The position numbers and the translations under genes were made by a program. Shown here one piece after another: positions 24,238 to 34,319 of a stretch of DNA of 64,000 nucleotides. Numbering within the stretch: the stretch's first letter is position 1; every line of letters starts with the position of its first letter. A model generated the notes under the pieces. It saw nothing but the letters and a program-made list of their open reading frames with translations, was not told the origin of the DNA and did not search any database. The stretch lies in contig NC_081807.1 of the NCBI RefSeq assembly GCF_030704535.1, forward strand, positions 9,326,001 to 9,390,000, in the 5' to 3' direction. Source of the stretch: Vitis vinifera. Its lineage: Eukaryota > Streptophyta > Magnoliopsida > Vitales > Vitaceae.

Positions 24238-24776
24238 GGGAGAATTGTGTTTTGGGCCTGATTGGGCCCAAAAATTAATATTTGGTCCTGCAACCATCCA
24301 TATTTAGGCCCAAGACCCAAACAAAGTATGAAAATTAAGATGAAGGATATTGTCTTTCATTAATTCCTAAAATACCCTTGTCCCTTATATGCCTACAAGT
24401 GAGTGTGAATTTTAATTTTTTTTTGTGTTTTTTTTTTCCTTTTCTATTCCCTATTAAATATTACTCATTTCTAACTTTTTTTTTCCTTTTTATTCCAATA
24501 TATATTTCTATTTTATGTCAAATAAAAAACAATAATATTTTTTTATTTTTCATTTTTAAAGATATTGAAGCTTTTTGCTCTTATTAAAAGCAATGATAAA
24601 AATTTTGGGATTTTTCATCCAAATATTTTTTATCTTTATGTATTTATCTTTTACTTTAATTTTCATTTTTTATTTTAAATTTATATTACCCTTTCATCTA
24701 TATTTTTCTCTTATTTTTTATATTTTCTACATTAACCATATTTTAAAAAAAATTTAAATTAACTATCACTTCACTT

Positions 24777-24780
<4 letters not shown>

Positions 24781-24846
<66 letters not shown>
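24781..24846. repeat. (AT)33 microsatellite inside the MULE
   Basis: Sixty-six bases of pure AT dinucleotide. Confidence 0.95.
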
Positions 24847-24848
<2 letters not shown>

Positions 24849-25450
24849 TTTTAGCTTTTTAATTTTTAATGTTTTTATTTTAAAATTTTTTAAAAGATAA
24901 ATTTGTTAAAAAAAAATAACTAAGATATGAAGTTCTAATATTATATTAATAATTTTTCTTATCTAGATAGACTAATGCAAAGTATTTTGACCCCCAATAC
25001 AATTTTTTAGTTAAACTTTAAAAATTAAGTTTCAAATAAAATATATTATATAAAATTTTATCTAAAAATTATTGAAAGTGGTATTTAATTTCTTTATTTA
25101 TTGACTTTGAAACTTATCTAGTTTTTTACTTGAAAGGTAATAGAACATGTTTACAAAAAAAATTAGTTTTTCATTTTTTAAATAAATGAGTATAAATATA
25201 TTAAAAAAAATTAAAGATAATCTTAGTAAAAAATTTGATGAATATGATTATAATTTTAAATATAGATTCATGTGGATAAAATTTCACAAAAAAAAAAAAA
25301 AATAGTGGAAAGAAAGAACATTGTTAAAACTACAAAAACAAAATATGCAATTACAAAAATTTGATGATGAAATTTAAAAATAAAATTCGAAACAATTCTT
25401 GAGTGAGAGAATTTGAGTGGGGAAAAAATATTTGAGTGGAAAAAAATAGG

Positions 25451-25935
25451 AAAGTTTTTCGAAATCACTTTAAATCCTTAACAAAAAGTAGTCTTGTACA
25501 CCCTTATACAATTAATAAATTTGTCTTGTACAGTTAGTGTAATACCATTGTACAGTTAGTATAATACCTTTGTACAATAACTCAAATTTCATACATCATC
25601 TTATGAATATCTAACAATAGGTCGGTTAACCATGTTTGCATCGGTTTGGTTTTAAAAAGGAAAAAAAATTGTTGTATAATTTTGTTTTACAATCATCATA
25701 AGTGAGGTACCTATTAAAATGACCATATACAAGTTAGATAAAATACATGAGATGAATGTATGCTTAACCAATGTGTGTAAGGAATGTCATTTATCATTGG
25801 TTAAGGGAAATAAACAAACAAGTTTTTTAGAATCACTTAAAATCCTTCACAAATAATAGTCTTGTACACGCTTGTACAGTTAGTATATTTGTCATGTACA
25901 CTTAGTGTAAATACCTTGTACAGTGACTAAAAAAA
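25451..25935. repeat. internal direct duplication with TTGTACAGTTAGT motifs
   Basis: Two segments about 370 bases apart (near 25451-25590 and 25821-25935) share AATCACTT...AATCCTT.ACAAA, TAGTCTTGTACAC and TTGTACAGTTAGTATA. The CTTGTACA/TGTACAGTTAGT motif recurs several times per copy. Subterminal motif clusters of this kind can be transposase-binding sites in DNA transposons, but these lie in mid-element. Confidence 0.65.
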
Positions 25936-27063
25936 AATGTTATTTTATTTTATTTTCAATGCAAAATGTAATTAAAAATAAGACAAAGAAATTACTTAAA
26001 AACTATTATTTAAGCCAAATTTATTTATTTATTTCCTTTTATTTTTGGAAATAAAGAAATAAGAATAAAAAAATTTATTTAACCATAAGAAATATGAATA
26101 TAAGATCAGTTGGAAAATTCTAAATTTATTTATTTATTTCATTTTATTTTTGGAATTAAAGAAATAAAAAATAAAAATTTTATTTAATCATAAAAAATAT
26201 TGATATAAGATATATTAAAAAAATAGAAATAAGCCCAAATTTATTTACTTATTTCATTTTATTTATTAAATTAGAAATTAATTTATTTTAATAGATTAAA
26301 ATGTGCACAATTGATTTATTACTTTGTTAATTATGGATATATTAAAATTTTCGATAAAAAATAAATAAAGAAAATAAAATTAAAAAGAGTAATAAATATA
26401 TATAATTTAGTTATTTAATTATTTTTCATGTAAAAGATAGTCCCACAAAAAACACATAATTGATCAATTTCTTTGTTTAATCGTAAACATACTATATTTT
26501 TTATTTTTATTAAAATAACTAATGAAAAATAAAATAAAAATGGATAATCAATTAATGAAATTTAGTTCTTTTTATTATTTTCATATAAAAAATAGTACTA
26601 AACAAGGTTTTCAATTTTTATTTTTTAAAATAGTTTTCATTTTTTAAATAAATGTTTTTTCAAAAAGAAAATATAAAAAATATAAATCATATTACTATTT
26701 TTTAGAAAGTATTTTTTAAAATAGCTTTCGAACATAATTTTTCTTTATTTATAATTTAAAATAGAAAATAATGTTGATTTTCAATTATTTATAATAAAAA
26801 ATTAAAATAATGAAAAATCCAAATTGTTAAAATAGAATTATTAGATAATGGTGCAAAAAAGACAAAAAAAAAAAAAAAAGTTTATGTGAAAGGTCATTGG
26901 GTATTTTTGTCCATCACTATTTTATGTCCTTAAAAGGTAATGTATAAAAATTTGAAGGATATATTGGTCTTTTAACATCTCATATCCTTTCCATCAATTA
27001 TGGAAGTTATATGGACCAAATGTTAATTTTTGGGTCCAGTTGGGCTCAAAACACAATTCTCCC

Positions 27064-27222
27064 AATAATAATTTAACAATTAACAAAAAAAAAAAAAAAA
27101 TTAATCTAGTTTGTTATATATAGAAAGACATTATGCATCATTTAAAAACAATTACATTTTTTTTAGAATTTTGACTTTTGATTTTCAAAAGATATGAATT
27201 TTGAGAAAAATAACTATCGAAA
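27064..27222. repeat. right copy of the 160-bp direct repeat flanking the MULE
   Basis: Same-orientation copy of 24078-24237. It begins directly after the terminal TTCTCCC of the MULE with AATAATAATTTAAC and ends TTTGAGAAAAATAACTATCG, where the copies diverge. Confidence 0.85.
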
Positions 27223-27307
27223 CATGCACTCAAATAATAAAAATAATCAATATTTCAAACTTATCCTCAAACCCTCCTTTCACCCACCGCCAACTATTAT
27301 TATTATT

Positions 27308-28088
27308 TTCTTTTTTTTTTGACCTTTGACAAGACAAATGAACACATCGATAGTCTTTGACACGCGATAATCACCAAATTACATGATTTTTCTTTTTTCC
27401 TTTTCCACCTTTTATAATATCCTCGTCTTCTTTTTGTTTTGTTTGCTTTTTTTTAAATATGTTAGCTTGATGAAATCTTTTTAATTTTTTTTTTAACATT
27501 TCATCTTTTTGCATTTATTAATTTTAATTATTTATGGATATTTTTAAACATAAAGTAATAATATATAATAAATAATTAATGATAATAAATTTAATATAAG
27601 AATAAATACATGATGGACAAATTTAGAGATTTACGACATAAAATTTTCTATATTTCTGCTATATAAAATATTTATTTATTTTATAAATCTTATTATATTG
27701 TCATATTATTTCATTATTTATATTTTTAAAATTTTAAATTTTCATGTGAAAATTACAATTGATGATTATAGTTTTAGTTTTGCTTATAAATTTAATTGAC
27801 CTAAATCACAATTGAGATTTAGGACATAATTTTTTTTCTTGGCTAAAATGTTTAATTATTTTAATTAAAGAAGATAAAAATTTGGTTGTGGTTCTAACAT
27901 TTTGTTTTATTAAAATTTTTAATTTTTAATTTATATTTTTCATAAAAAAAAATGTATTTAACCATTCATATTAATTTTTCTTAATTTTATTAAAAATTAA
28001 AATTTTTATATATTGACATTGTGCATCTATCAACACAACCACCATAAAAAAAAAGGTACCACTCTTTTATGAAAGCAGCTACCACTTT
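27308..28088. repeat. left arm of a large inverted repeat (fold-back)
   Basis: Read forward, this arm matches the reverse complement of about 30430-31275 in order: TTTTTTTGACCTTTGACAAG near the outer end, ATTTTAATTATTTA, AAATTTAGAGATTTA, TTATTTATTTTATAAATCTTAT, TTTTCATGTGAAAAT, AAAATTTGGTTGTGGTT and TTTTATGAAAGCAG near the inner end. Divergence is substantial. There is no coding capacity. Confidence 0.7.
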
Positions 28089-28316
28089 TGTTAAGAAATA
28101 TGTGTATTGAAAAGCAAGAAAAGAGAGAATATCTTATTTATTGAATAAATAACTCAATGGCTTACAGAGATAACTCAAACATAATTGAAAGTAACCCACA
28201 TTCAACAATCCTAGAAATGTGATCAATGACTAAAGAATAGATCAAACTAAACGTCCCTTATCAATAGGGAATGCAAACAAATCAGTAACAAACTAATTAA
28301 AACAAATACTTTAACA
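28089..28316 (-). mobile_element. 3' LTR of the deleted copia element
   Basis: On the minus strand it starts TGTTAAAGTATTTG after a purine-rich AAGGGAGGA tract and ends CATATTTCTTAACA. It is 228 bp and matches the other LTR at 30190-30429. The plus-strand flank is ACTTT (28084-28088), against ATTTT beyond the other LTR. Confidence 0.85.
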
Positions 28317-28389
28317 TCCTCCCTTAAACTGAATGCTTTAGCAATCGGTTTACTCTATGATTCAAACGCTCTTGCTTATGACAATGGAC

Positions 28390-29060
28390 CATCTATACAA
28401 TTCCATCTTTTGTGGCCTCACAAAGGAAATGAAAATGAATATCAATGTGTTTGTAGCGACCATGCATCACTAGATTCTTAGAAAAGTTTATTGTTGAACT
28501 GTTATCACAATAGACTGTTATGGAATCATGTTGAGCATGACCGATACCTTCCAATATCCTTCTTAACCATATTGCTTGACAGATACATGAAGTTGCAACA
28601 ACAAACTCAGCTTCAGTAGTGGACAAGGAGACTATGGTTGTTTCTTCGAGGACCAAGACATTACTCCTGAGCTCAACATAAACACATAACCTAAAGTGCT
28701 TTTCCTATCGTCTAAATCCTCAGCATAATCAGCATAATCACTATCTGTGTAGGCAATCAGTTCCTCACTTCCTCCCTCCTTGTAGAACACACCAAAACCA
28801 ATGATACCTTTCAAGTACCTTAGTGTCCTCTTTGTTGCTTGCAAATGAAGTTCATTAGGGCAATCCATGAATTTGTTGATGAGACTCACCATAAACATAA
28901 CATCTGGTTGAGTGGTAGTCAAGTACATAAGACTTTCCACAATCTTCGTATAGAAAGTAGGGAGAATTATCTTTTGGGGGTAGATGGGCCCCCAAATTAA
29001 CAAAGGGTCCATGTAACTCTTCAAATTGAGTTGAAGGATATGAAATAGTAACGGACAAAT
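28390..29060 (-). pseudogene. Ty1/copia RT-RNase H fragment, frameshifted, with a MITE inserted at its upstream edge
   Basis: The minus strand encodes the classic copia RNase H region: SLMYLTTTQPDVMF, LQATKRTLRYLKG, GFGVFYKEGG, LIAYTDSDYADYAEDLDDRKS, GYVFMLSSGVMSWSSKKQ, then in another frame TIVSLSTTEAEFV, LRRILEGIG and NLVMHGRYKHIDIHFHF. The active-site Asp in the YTDSDYA block is kept, but a frameshift near 28640 and the loss of gag, protease, integrase and most of RT make it dead. Codons upstream of about 28960 belong to the inserted MITE. Confidence 0.9.
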
Positions 29061-29636
29061 ATACCCTTTAAGAACACATATAAAATATTTTATAAAATTA
29101 AGTTAAATAATTTTTTTTCAATAATTTTTTTTCAAAAATACTAAATTAAATAAAAGTAGTTTTCAAAAATATTAAATTAAATAATTTTTTTTTCAAAAAT
29201 ATTAAATTAAATTTTTTTTCAAAAATATTTAATTAAATTAAAGTATTTAAAAAAAATATTAAATTAAATATTTTTAAAAAAATATTTTTTTAAAATATTA
29301 AATTAAATAAATTTATTTTTAAAAAATATTAAATTAAATAAATTTATTTTAAAAAAATATTAAATTAAATAAAAGTATTTTAAAAAATATTAAATTACAT
29401 AAAATTATTTTTTAAAATATTAAATTAAATAAAAAATATTAAATTAAATAAAAGTATTTTTCAAAAATATTAATTTTTTTTCTCAAAATCAACAAATGGC
29501 ATTTTTGGAAATACTAAAGAATGATATCCTTCAACTCAATTTTCATACTTTCATTGGGTCTTGGACTCAATTTGAAGAGTTATATGGACCTTTTGTTAAT
29601 TTGGGAGCCCATCTACCCCCAAAACATAATTTTCCC
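28960..29636. mobile_element. MULE-type MITE with about 70-bp TIRs and a 9-bp TSD
   Basis: The left end GGGAGAATTATCTTTTGGGG and the inverted right end GGGAAAATTATGTTTTGGGG continue as near-perfect inverted repeats through GATGGGC, AAATTAACAAA, GGTCCAT and CTTCAAATTGAG, about 70 bp. An exact 9-bp target duplication TAGAAAGTA flanks it (28951-28959 and 29637-29645). The 677-bp interior is made of repeated AAATATTAAATTAAAT. It is nested inside the copia relic, so it is younger than that element. The TIR is related to the MULE at 24238. Confidence 0.9.
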
Positions 29637-29669
29637 TAGAAAGTATTGTCAATTCTTCATGATAACATA

Positions 29670-30095
29670 ACATCTTTTGTGATAACGATTTAACAATCAA
29701 GCTTTCTAAGAATCTAGTGATGCATGGTCACTGCAAACACATTGATGTTCGTTTTCATTTCCTTCGTGAGCTCACAAAAGATGGAATTGTATAGATGGTT
29801 CATAGTCATATGTAGGAGCAAGTTGTTGATATAATGACTAAACCTTTAAAGCTTGATGCATTCTTGAAAATATGTGATTTGTTAGGTGTTTGTTTGGATC
29901 CTAGAATAAATTGATTGCTAAAGCATTTAGTTTAAAAGAGGATGTTAAGGTATTTGTTTTAAGTAGTTTCTTACTGATTTGTTTGTATTCCTATTGATTA
30001 GAGACGTGTTGTTTAGTTTGATATATTCTTTAGACATAGACCACATTTCTAAGATTATTGAACGTGGGTTACTTTCAGTTGCCATCCTTACTGCT
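29670..30095 (+). mobile_element. oppositely oriented copia 3' end (RNase H tail plus LTR start)
   Basis: The plus strand encodes SKNLVMHG, HIDVRFHFLRELTKDGIV and DIMTKPLK, the last residues of a copia polyprotein. Then comes the purine-rich AAAAGAGGATGTT and an LTR-like start TGTTAAGGTATTTGTTTTAAGTAG. It is a second copy of the same region found on the minus strand at 28390-28650, now inverted. Its downstream part stops matching near 30095, where two copies of TCCTTACTGCTACATGCTTA appear. Confidence 0.75.
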
Positions 30096-30174
30096 ACATG
30101 CTTAGAAGATTGATCCTTACTGCTACATGCTTAAAAGATTGCTGCTTCTCAAGTTTTGATCAGGCCAGTGATGT

Positions 30175-30429
30175 GGCTCTAATACCAAATGTAAAGAAAT
30201 TTGTATATTGAAAAGCAAGAAAATGAAGAATATCTTATTTATTGAATAAATAACTTACTGGCTTATAAATAACCTTACAAAGATAACTCAAATAGAATTG
30301 AAAGTAACCCACACTCAACAATCCGAGTGGTGTATGACTAAAGAATAAATCAAACTAAATAACACATCCCTTATCAATAAGGAATACAAACAAATCATTA
30401 ACAAACTACTTAAAACAAATAATTTAACA
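30175..30429 (-). mobile_element. 5' LTR and primer-binding site of the deleted copia element
   Basis: The minus-strand LTR (30429 to 30190) starts TGTTAAATTATTTG and ends AATTTCTTTACA. It is followed inward by TTTGGTATTAGAGCC, whose TGGTATTAGAGCC part (30175-30187) is the initiator-Met-tRNA primer-binding site of plant copia elements. At 240 bp it is 12 bp longer than the 3' LTR, with many substitutions, so the insertion is not recent. Confidence 0.85.
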
Positions 30430-31275
30430 ATTTTTTATGAAAAAAAGTAATACTAAAGTGTGTTAAAAGTAACATACTTTTCTGACACTTTTAATCGCGC
30501 TTTAGTGTTACTTTTTTCATAAAAAAGTGATACCTCTTTTCCAAAAGTTATGTTTATCAATGCATAACTTCATTATACAAAAATTTTAATTTTTAATAAA
30601 TACAAAAGAAAAGTAACATAAAATGATTAAATACAATTTTTATGAAAAATATATTTTACTTTTATTTTATATGAATAAAAAATTTAAAATTTTAATAAAG
30701 CAAAATTTTATAACCACAATCAAGTTTTTATCTTTTTTTAATTAAAAATATTAAAAAAATTTAAATATATAAAAAAAAATTAAAACTACATTCAAGTAAA
30801 AATCATAAGCAAAAATTTAATAATAATAATAATTGATTTTGATTTTCATATGAAAATTTAATTTTTTTTTTAAAATAGAAACAATAAAATAATATAATAA
30901 AGGTATTTTTATTTAATCAACGTATGATAAGATTTATCAAATAAATAAATGTTTTATTTAGTATGAATATATAAAATCTTATATTCTAAACCTCTAAATT
31001 TGTGCATTATATATTTATTTTTATATTAATTTTTTCTCATTAATTTATTATTATTATTATTATTAGTATATGTTTAAAGTGTCTCTAAATAATTAAAATC
31101 AATAACTATGAAAAGGTGAAAAAGTGACCAAAAATGAAATTTAAAAAAAGGTAGATTATTTTATAGGTAAAATGAAGAAAAAAAGAAAAAAAATGAAAAA
31201 TAATATCACATGTCAACCTTAATTGACAAGTATAAAGTTCTTTTACTTGTCATTTTAAGGTTAAAAAAAAACCAA
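30430..31275. repeat. right arm of the large inverted repeat
   Basis: Inverted partner of 27308-28088, as described there. Its inner end holds a further perfect-looking hairpin (30431-30528). Its outer end is near TTGACAAGTATAAAG...ACTTGTCATTTTAAGG. Confidence 0.7.
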
Positions 31276-32340
31276 ATGGGTTAATTGAGAAAGAGAGAAG
31301 AATGAAGGACAATTTTGGACTTTTAATGAAGAAGTACATATTTATTGGATTATTTTATAAAAATTCTTAAAAAATCTATATTTTTTAGATAGTGTACCTT
31401 TACAGAGTTTACCTTTTTTTATTTTATATATTTGTTAAGATTTTTATTTTTTAAAATTTTAATTATATTAAAAATAAATATTATTTATAAACAAATGATA
31501 TAAATTTTTATAATTTATTTTTTATAAAAAATAATATTTATTTATATATATATTAGAGAAAAGAAAATAAAAAATACAAAAATGATTTTTTATTTAATTA
31601 TATATGTATAAACATGACAAACGAGAGTGAGATGGGTAATACTCGAACTCATTTGCAAATTTAAAAAAATTTCAAATTTGCTCATAACTCGCTTATTCTT
31701 ATTTCAAATCCATTATATTATGAGTGGGACAAGTACCTAAAAAAATCGTCTTCTTGTCATCCTAATTGGTTTTTTTTTTTTGGTTATCGTAAAAACTATC
31801 TATTGATATGATTTTAGTCCATCCCTTGGGTTTTTCTTTATCAATTTTTTTAATTGATTTCTCTCCCATTTATCTCTTTTAAGTTTTTCTTTATCTATAT
31901 TTAATTTTTTTTTATCCATTTCTCTTAGTTTTATTTATTTATTTGGATTTTTCCTTATCTATATTTTTTTTATTAAGTGCAACTTTTAATATGTTTTCTT
32001 AAACTTTTTTAATAATTTATTTTCCATATTGCTTGTATAATATATTTTATATAATTAATCATTAAAAATAGATTTATCTTGAAGACAATTTTTTATTATT
32101 TATTTGATGAATTAAATTTATAATAATTAATTTAACATATATTTTATAATGCAAAATAATAAATTACTTTTTTTCACTAATAATGTATTCTAAAATTTTG
32201 AAAGTATTACTTTGTTAATATTATCAAAATGTTGGTTTTTAATTTTATAAAATTATGATTAGAAAGATAATTGTCTAGCCAACATTAAATTCAATTATCT
32301 AAAATATTATAATCTTATAAATTTTCTATTACAATAATTT
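31276..32340. other. AT-rich stretch
   Basis: No coding frame, structural motif or recognised repeat is visible. Confidence 0.5.
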
Positions 32341-32342
32341 TT

Positions 32343-32900
32343 GTTGCATATTGTGGACCCTGTATTTTCGCTCGATGCGTTCCCACTCAATGGCAGAACT
32401 CATTTTTTTCATTTATTTGGTGAAAATTTGCTTTTTAGAAAAAGACTTGAAGTCGTCACTTATTTTTGTTTTATTTTTTTAAAGGGAAAACAAAATAAGA
32501 AAGAAAAACCCTAAGTGTGACTCCTCATTTGGAAAAGTAGGTCTGTGAAAAACTGAGTCGGGGTTCGGGGGTCAGGTTACTTATCGGGAAGGTACGGTAA
32601 AGACCGTAACACTCCTCTAAGTCCCTAAAAACGGGTCTCTACTAATAAGATAAAGCAAGCATGACAATTGGTAAAGAAATCAATAGATACCAAAGTGATC
32701 ACAAATTAGAAGCAAGTCATGATAATGAATAAATGAACAAAGTGAGAGTGAGAGTGTACCTTGGTAGCAGGTAATAAAGTGCTATCATGAAACAAAGTTA
32801 GTATGCAATAATAAATACAAAATATATCGCATGCATGTTAAAGATCAGAACAAAAATCAAACAATATTCATTAGGCATAACAATTAGAAGATAAATCTCA
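32343..32900. repeat. dispersed LTR-type repeat, copy A
   Basis: Contains TTTGGTGAAAATTTGC, AAAGGGAAAACAAAATAAG, AAAACTGAGTCGGGGTTCGG, GGTCAGGTTACTTATCGGG and AAGGTACGGTAAAGACCG. It is clearly homologous, in the same orientation, to 36650-37330. Sequence of this type is abundant in grape-like genomes as non-coding parts of long LTR retrotransposons. No protein domain is present, so that assignment is from recall. Confidence 0.55.
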
Positions 32901-33189
32901 TATGTAGGGCCCCCACCAAAGCCCAATTTATCTTGCATGAATTGGTCTCACAAATTTCATTATTTTGGAATTATTAAAAATCCATTCTTACTTATGAAAA
33001 ATCAAAAGAAACAGAAGATTATTTGAAAACCGGAGTGAAATTAAAATTGTTCGAGAGAAAACTGGATTTTTTAAATTTATTTGGAAATTGGAGTCTCAAA
33101 AATTATTTGAAAATTGGAGTCTTGGGAATTAAATTTAAGAATTGGAATTTTGGAGATTAAATTTGAAAGAAACTGGAATTTTGAAAAAT

Positions 33190-34165
33190 TATTTAAAGAT
33201 TAATTTTTTTAAATAAATAAATAAAATAATAATAATGAAAATAATGATGATTAAATAAATAAATGTGACAATTGGAATTTTGGAAATTGGAAATTAAATT
33301 CGGAAATTGGAAAATTTGAATTTCAGAAATTGGGAATTAAATTTTGTAATCGGAATTTTGAAGATTTATTTAAATATGGAATTTTAAAAATAAATAAATA
33401 AAATAATAATAATAATGAAAATAATGATGATTAAATAAATAAATGTGAAAATTAGAATTTTAGAAATTGGAAATTAAATTCGGAAATTGGAAAATTGGAA
33501 TTTCGGAAATTGGGAATTAAAATTAGAAATCGGAATTTTGAAAATTATTTAAAGATGGAATTTTAAAAAATGAATAAATAAATAAATAAAATAATAATAA
33601 TAACGAAAATAATAATGATTAAATAAATATGTGTGCAAATTGGAATTTTGGAAATTGTAAATTAAATTTGGAAATCGGAATTTTGAAAAATTATTTAAAG
33701 ATGATTTTTTTAAATAAATAAATAAAATAATAATAATAACGAAAATAATAATGATTAAATAAATAAATGTGAAAATTAGAATTTTGAAAATTAAATTTGG
33801 AAATCGAAATTTTGAAGAATTATTTAAAAATAGAGTTTTAAAATTAAATAGATAAATAAATAAATAAAGTAATAATAATAACAAAAATAATAATAGTTAA
33901 ATAAATAAATGTGAAAATTGGAATTTTGGAAATTAAATTTGGAAATCAGAATTTTGAAGAATTATTTAAAAATAGAAGTTTTAAAATTAAATAGATAAAT
34001 AAATAAATAAAGTAATAATAATAACGAAAATAATAATAATTAAATAAATAAATGTGAAAATTAGAATTTTGGAAATTGGAATCTTAAAGAATTACTTGAT
34101 AATGGAATTTAAAAATAAATAATAATAATAATAATGATGATTAAATAAATAAATGTGTAAAAATT
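33190..34165. repeat. minisatellite, seven units of about 100-190 bp
   Basis: The block ATTAAATAAATAAATGTG recurs near 33250, 33430, 33619, 33754, 33898, 34039 and 34140. Each is followed by AAAATTGGAATTTTGGAAATT and then by TAAATAAATAAAATAATAATAA. Unit length varies. Open frames on the minus strand here are repeat artefacts. Confidence 0.85.
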
Positions 34166-34319
34166 GGAATTTTGAGTTTGACATAAAATAATTCTCCTTA
34201 TTTTCATATTAACGTCTTTTTAGTTGAAATTATTTTTATTAAATTAGATTTACTTATTAAAATTTTATTAAAAGTAAGAATTTAATCTATTAGATTGTTT
34301 TTTTATTTCCTATAGGCAA

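Larger units (their letters stand above)
24238..27063. mobile_element. 2.8-kb non-autonomous MULE
   Basis: The left end GGGAGAATTGTGTTTTGGGCC and the right end, read inverted, GGGAGAATTGTGTTTTGAGCCC form inverted repeats that match through ...CCCAAAAATTAATATTTGGTCC, about 50 bp. The 9-bp flanks are identical, AATAATAAT (24229-24237 and 27064-27072), as expected for a Mutator-superfamily insertion. The interior is AT-rich with no coding frame, a (TA)33 run and an internal duplication, so it must have moved with an external transposase. Its GGGAGAATT terminus matches the MITE at 28960 and the end at 61822, which suggests one family. Confidence 0.8.

Noticed and set aside
33549..33884. 111-codon minus-strand frame rich in Tyr, Phe, Ile and Leu
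   Set aside because: Translation of the AT-rich minisatellite. It is apparently hydrophobic only because of its base composition.
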